Origin: Shinella zoogloeoides
GTDB lineage: Bacteria > Pseudomonadota > Alphaproteobacteria > Rhizobiales > Rhizobiaceae
Reading direction: 5' to 3'
DNA: 64,000 nt
Assembly: GCF_020883495.1 (NCBI RefSeq)
Contig: NZ_CP086610.1
Coordinates: forward strand, 2,523,501-2,587,500
Shown here piece after piece: positions 60,807 through 64,000 of the stretch. Position 1 is the first letter of the stretch; each line of letters begins with the position of its first letter. The position numbers were made by a program, and so were the translations under genes. A model generated the notes under the pieces. The model did no database searches. It was not told the DNA's origin and saw nothing but the letters and a program-made list of their open reading frames with translations.

Positions 60807-61474
60807 GCGAAGAAAGCTTCCAGCGCGGCGGCCGTTCGGCCATAATGCGCGCGCAGCAGCGCCGCCGCGCCTTCAGCGTCGCGCGCCAGCGCATGCTCCA
60901 TGATCTGGCGATGCTCGCCCTCCACATCCCGCGCGCCGCCCGAAAGGCTCACCGACAGACGCCGGTAGCGATCCGCGCGGGAAAACAGCCTTTCGCAGAT
61001 ATCCAGAAGAATGGGCGACCCACAGGCCGAAACCAGCGCCGCATGGAAGGCCGCGTGCCGCGCCTCCCAATCCTCCCGCATCACGGAGGGAATATCCTCG
61101 CGCGCCTGCGGAATGCGCGTCATCAGGTGGTGGGCGGCGACCACCCGCGCCTCCCAGTCGGCATCCCCCTTCGTCACGGACAGGCGCAGCGCCTCGCCCT
61201 CGCAGAGCTGCCGCGCCGCCGTGATATCGCGCAGCTCCTCAAGGGAAAGGCTTGCGACGCTGTAGCCGCGGTGATCGTCCAGAACCGTAAAACCTTCCGC
61301 CGTCAGCCGCGCCAGCGCCTCGCGCACCGGGGTCACACTCATGCCGCACAGCGCCTGCAGGTCGGCGAAGCGCAGCCGGTCGCCCGCCTTGAAGGTTCCC
61401 GAGCGGATCGTCTGGCGGATCGCCGTGTAGGCGTCGGCCGCAAGCGTCTTTCCCCCTGCCCGCTTCTGCTCCAT
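60782..61474 (-). CDS. GntR-family (FCD) transcriptional regulator
   Basis: 230 aa. N-terminal winged helix-turn-helix (about 10-75) with RFADLQALCGMSVTPVREAL, then an FCD ligand domain with the metal-site pattern (D and three His: WEARHAAFHAAL, GEHRQIMEHAL). FCD regulators sense organic acids or sugar acids. ATG 61474 is preferred; GTG 61483 is three codons earlier. Divergent from the FAH-family gene with a perfect palindrome between them, so it very likely represses that gene. Confidence 0.88.
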   Translation of the reverse strand: MEQKRAGGKTLAADAYTAIRQTIRSGTFKAGDRLRFADLQALCGMSVTPVREALARLTAEGFTVLDDHRGYSVASLSLEELRDITAARQLCEGEALRLSVTKGDADWEARVVAAHHLMTRIPQAREDIPSVMREDWEARHAAFHAALVSACGSPILLDICERLFSRADRYRRLSVSLSGGARDVEGEHRQIMEHALARDAEGAAALLRAHYGRTAAALEAFFANENGGPA

Positions 61475-61503
61475 CGGCTTCACCTATTTTATAAGATATG
61501 GAA

Positions 61504-61517
61504 GATTTTCGAAAATC
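61504..61517. promoter_or_regulatory. Palindromic operator between GntR and FAH genes
   Basis: GATTTTCGAAAATC is a perfect 14-bp palindrome in the 117-bp divergent spacer. TTGACT begins 2 nt after it on the plus strand. Position and symmetry suit a GntR dimer. Confidence 0.55.
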
Positions 61518-61591
61518 ATTGACTCGATGTAAAACCGGATGGAAGCTGCGCGCAACAGAAATCGGCGATGCCGGCAACAATGGAGGACAGG

Positions 61592-62431
61592 ATGAAACTT
61601 GTGCGCTTTGGCGCGGCGGGCGCGGAAAAGCCCGGACTGATCGACGCGGACGGCAAGGTGCGCGATCTTTCCGGCGTGGTGCCGGACATTGCCGGCGACG
61701 TGCTCGGCCGCAAGGGCCGCGCGCGCCTTGCCGCCATCGATCCCGCCAGCCTGCCGCTCGCCCCGGAAGGCAGTCGTTTCGGCGCCTGCGTCGGCCGCGT
61801 CGGCAATTTCATCGCCGTCGGCCTCAACTATGCCGACCACGCCGCCGAAAGCGGCATGGCGGTTCCCTCCGAGCCGGTGCTTTTCAACAAGGCCCCCTCC
61901 TGCATCGTCGGCCCCGACGATACGGTGCTCATTCCGCGCGGTTCGGAAAAGACCGACTGGGAGGTGGAGCTTGCCGTCGTCATCGGCGAGCGCGCCTCCT
62001 ACGTCTCGGAGGCGGATGCGCTGGATTATGTCGCCGGCTACTGCGTCTGCAACGACGTGTCGGAACGCGCCTACCAGATCGAGCGCGGAGGCCAGTGGAC
62101 CAAGGGCAAGGGCTGCCCGACCTTCGGCCCCATCGGCCCCTGGCTGGTTACGACGGACGAGGTGGACACCGGCGACCTCGCCATGAAGCTCAGCGTCAAC
62201 GGCGAACTGGTGCAGAACGGCTCATCGAGCACCATGGTCTTCAAGGTGCCCTTCCTCATCCACTACATCTCCCAGTTCATGATTCTCGAGCCCGGCGACG
62301 TCATCACGACCGGCACCCCGCCCGGCGTCGGCATGGGCATGAAGCCGCCGCGTTACCTGAAGCCCGGCGACCGGATGGAAGTCTCCATCGCCGGCCTCGG
62401 CGTGCAGCGGCAGGCCGTGGCGGCAGGCTGA
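61592..62431 (+). CDS. Fumarylacetoacetate hydrolase-family protein
   Basis: 279 aa. The family core GLNYADHAAESGM, metal ligands in WEVELAVVIGE and DVSERAYQ, and the C-terminal TGTPPGVGMGMKPPRYLKPGD (seen as GTPPGVGMGMKPP) are visible. Members of this length cleave or hydrolyse 2-keto-3-deoxy sugar acid derivatives, ureidoglycolate-like or diketo acids. The substrate is not determinable; the FCD regulator suggests an organic or sugar acid. The start follows GGAGGACAGG. It is a single-gene unit ending at a terminator. Confidence 0.88.
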   Translation: MKLVRFGAAGAEKPGLIDADGKVRDLSGVVPDIAGDVLGRKGRARLAAIDPASLPLAPEGSRFGACVGRVGNFIAVGLNYADHAAESGMAVPSEPVLFNKAPSCIVGPDDTVLIPRGSEKTDWEVELAVVIGERASYVSEADALDYVAGYCVCNDVSERAYQIERGGQWTKGKGCPTFGPIGPWLVTTDEVDTGDLAMKLSVNGELVQNGSSSTMVFKVPFLIHYISQFMILEPGDVITTGTPPGVGMGMKPPRYLKPGDRMEVSIAGLGVQRQAVAAG

Positions 62432-62455
62432 GGATCGTCAATCGCCCGAAAAGCG

Positions 62456-62484
62456 AGAGGGGCCTCGAAGGCCCCTCTTTCGTT
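62456..62484. terminator. Rho-independent terminator (FAH gene; probably bidirectional)
   Basis: AGAGGGGCC/GGCCCCTCT (62456-62478) with TTTCGTT on the right and CTTTTCG on the left strand; it can also end the convergent 53-aa gene. Confidence 0.85.
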
Positions 62485-62490
62485 CAGCGC

Positions 62491-62652
62491 TCAGTGGACG
62501 GTCGCAGGCGATGCTTCGCCCTCAAGGATGCGGAAAGCCTCATCCAGCGCGGCCACCAGAATGTCCGTCAGCTCGTCCGCGTCGTTTTCGAGAAGGTAGA
62601 GAGCGACCGTTGCATTGTCCGGATCGCTGTAGCGCTCGAGGTCGTTCGACAT
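62491..62652 (-). CDS. Small acidic protein of unknown function (53 aa)
   Basis: 53 aa, strongly acidic, mostly one amphipathic helix (ALYLLENDADELTDILVAAL). No family recognised, no signal peptide. ATG 62652 follows AAAGGGACAATGAC. Isolated between convergent neighbours' terminator and the nuclease-like gene. Confidence 0.6.
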   Translation of the reverse strand: MSNDLERYSDPDNATVALYLLENDADELTDILVAALDEAFRILEGEASPATVH

Positions 62653-62764
62653 GTCATTGTCCCTTTCCAGCCGGCACCATCCCGGTAAAGGAAAGCTTAG
62701 GGACGAAGGCTTGCGTCTGGCTTGTGCCGGAAAGACACAGCGCGCGCAAGGCAAAAAGCATGCG

Positions 62765-63403
62765 TTAACCGCACCAGGATCGATGCCGCCCGGTCCAGGG
62801 TTTCGCAAAGCCCTCGCGCACCAGCCGGGGGCCGATGGACTGCCCGTCGCGCAGCACGAGATGCGGCGAGGCTCCCGCCTTTGCGGCAGCGCTGTCCTTC
62901 GCCGCGACGAGCGTGATATCGCCCTCGTTCAGGATTTCGCGCAGCCGCAGCTTGGCGTCGCCGCCGCGCGAGCGCTCGGCTTCGCAGCGCGCGCCGGATA
63001 TCGACGGCGCATCGATATCCGCAAGCCGCACCTTGCGACCGGCATAGAGGATCGTGCTACCGTCGAGCACGCAATAATCGGTCTGCGTCGTGCAGATGAA
63101 CCACTTGCCCGAAAAGGCCGGCAGCTTTTCCGGCGCGGGCAGCGCCTGCTCGACCCGCGCGGCGGGCTTCGGCTTAGGCCGCACCGCCGCCGCATCGCGC
63201 TCGGCCTTCGCCTCCCGGCGCTCGATGGAAGCCGTGCGGATGCCCGTGGCCGCGCTCTCCGGCCCCGGCGTCCGGTGATCCATATAGAGGACGCCGCCGA
63301 TAATGGCCGCGCCCAGCACATACCAGTGCGCCATGCCACCCCGCCGGGCCGAACCGCGCTTCGCGCCGCCGCTCTTCTTCCGTCTCGCCGTCTTCTTCGC
63401 CAT
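62765..63403 (-). CDS. Membrane-anchored thermonuclease (SNase)-like protein
   Basis: 212 aa. A very basic N-terminus (AKKTARRKKSGGAKRGSARR) precedes one membrane helix (WYVLGAAIIGGVLYM), a Pro/Ala linker, and an SNase-like domain (about 95-210) with KVRLADIDAPS, a cysteine-rich pattern and VREGFAKPW. Secreted SNase-family proteins cut nucleic acids; whether the three catalytic residues are all intact is unclear, so it may be a degenerate member. ATG 63403 follows AGGAG; a GTG precedes it by one codon. Confidence 0.75.
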   Translation of the reverse strand: MAKKTARRKKSGGAKRGSARRGGMAHWYVLGAAIIGGVLYMDHRTPGPESAATGIRTASIERREAKAERDAAAVRPKPKPAARVEQALPAPEKLPAFSGKWFICTTQTDYCVLDGSTILYAGRKVRLADIDAPSISGARCEAERSRGGDAKLRLREILNEGDITLVAAKDSAAAKAGASPHLVLRDGQSIGPRLVREGFAKPWTGRHRSWCG

Positions 63404-63484
63404 CACCGGTCTCCTGCCCGGGACAGTGCAGCGATCTCTTGAATATATGGTTACCGGCCCCCGGGGAGCGCCACCGATGAGCCT

Positions 63485-64000
63485 TCAGCCGCGAAGGGAT
63501 GCCTTGAAAAGCGAGAGCGCAAGATCGATGCGCTTCGGCTTCCAGCGCGCAATCTCGCCCGCCGCTTCCTTCTCGACCAGTTCGGTCACGATCCGCTTCG
63601 GATCCGACCAGTGGGGAGGCAGGTCGATGTAGTTGAAATCCCACCATCTCGTCTCCAGCAGGAGATCGACCAGACCGGCATCGAAACGCTTGCGGATGGG
63701 CTTTGCCGGCACGCCCCCGACAATCGTGTAGGGCGGCACATCCTTCGTGACCACCGACCGCGCCGCCACGACCGCCCCGTCGCCGATCGTCACGCCCTGC
63801 GCGATCAGAACGCCCTCCCCGATCCACACATCGTTTCCGATCGTGACCGGCGCATCGTTGATGCTGTACGGTTCCGGCAGAAAGCCGCGACCGTAATCAT
63901 CGCGGGCGATATCCACGAAATCCTGGTGGTAGGTGAACGGATGTGTCGTGAGCCGCTCCATCGGATGGCTGTCTCCCATGAGCTGGAGATTGCCGGCGAT
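63485..64000 (-). CDS. CatB-family O-acetyltransferase (5' end beyond the right edge)
   Basis: 171 residues visible; the frame is open to base 64000, so the N-terminus is missing. Left-handed beta-helix hexapeptide repeats are clear ([20 protein letters not shown] in parts: [29 protein letters not shown]). The catalytic His region ([14 protein letters not shown]) and the conserved [13 protein letters not shown] are present, followed by a C-terminal tail ([10 protein letters not shown]). It acetylates a sugar, polysaccharide or xenobiotic hydroxyl using acetyl-CoA. Substrate unknown. Confidence 0.85.
   Translation of the reverse strand: MAGNLQLMGDSHPMERLTTHPFTYHQDFVDIARDDYGRGFLPEPYSINDAPVTIGNDVWIGEGVLIAQGVTIGDGAVVAARSVVTKDVPPYTIVGGVPAKPIRKRFDAGLVDLLLETRWWDFNYIDLPPHWSDPKRIVTELVEKEAAGEIARWKPKRIDLALSLFKASLRG

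Overview
The window is chromosome-like DNA of high GC content from an alphaproteobacterium. A Rhizobiaceae member (Shinella, Ensifer or Rhizobium type) is the best fit, because it carries the PhyR-NepR-EcfG general stress locus, an Smo-type polyol operon, a PreTA/dihydropyrimidinase set and the small ORFs that normally sit inside rhizobial urease operons. This is inferred from gene content only. I saw no rRNA, tRNA, CRISPR array or insertion sequence.

Layout. 1-3,141: general stress response (HWE kinase cut by the left edge, ecfG, nepR, divergent phyR). 3,171-13,399: a leftward polyol operon, SorC-type regulator, then smoEFGK transporter, smoS, mtlK, HAD phosphatase and FGGY kinase. 13,657-16,344 and 19,339-27,482: reductive pyrimidine degradation (preTA, a RutR-like regulator, beta-ureidopropionase, dihydropyrimidinase, a SsuABC/NMT1-type ABC importer and two small unknown genes). 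Between them lie a sulfide-sensor-like ArsR/rhodanese pair (16,363-17,618), exoD and an EamA transporter. 27,792-32,448: an RND efflux pump. 32,508-33,282: a Crp/Fnr regulator behind a perfect TTGAT-N4-ATCAA box. 33,289-34,584: three urease-operon-type accessory ORFs without urease genes. 34,792-40,310: livHMGF-DUF6867-livK branched-chain amino acid importer. 40,596-45,649: heterotetrameric sarcosine oxidase soxBDAG. 45,801-46,610: cysQ. 46,644-51,861: a second RND pump with two adaptor proteins. 52,395-54,716: a chemoreceptor. 54,898-58,232: a possible quinone-detoxification group (glyoxalase-fold dioxygenase, FMN reductase, and a dioxygenase-hydrolase fusion). 58,471-59,039: small ORFs behind an operator-like palindrome. 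59,348-64,000: outer-membrane efflux lipoprotein, GntR regulator with a FAH-family enzyme, small proteins, a nuclease-like protein and a CatB-type acetyltransferase cut by the right edge.

How they fit together. Most of the window is catabolic: polyols to fructose or pentulose, pyrimidines to beta-alanine-type products, sarcosine to glycine, and amino acid import, with local regulators and recognisable operator-like palindromes. I found no single spectacular new system. The most unusual parts are the dioxygenase-hydrolase fusion with a preserved internal ribosome binding site, the leader/small-ORF region at 58.7-59.04 kb, the small unknown genes in the pyrimidine cluster, and the orphan urease-operon ORFs. 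Functions are assigned by family resemblance from reading the sequence; no database search was run.
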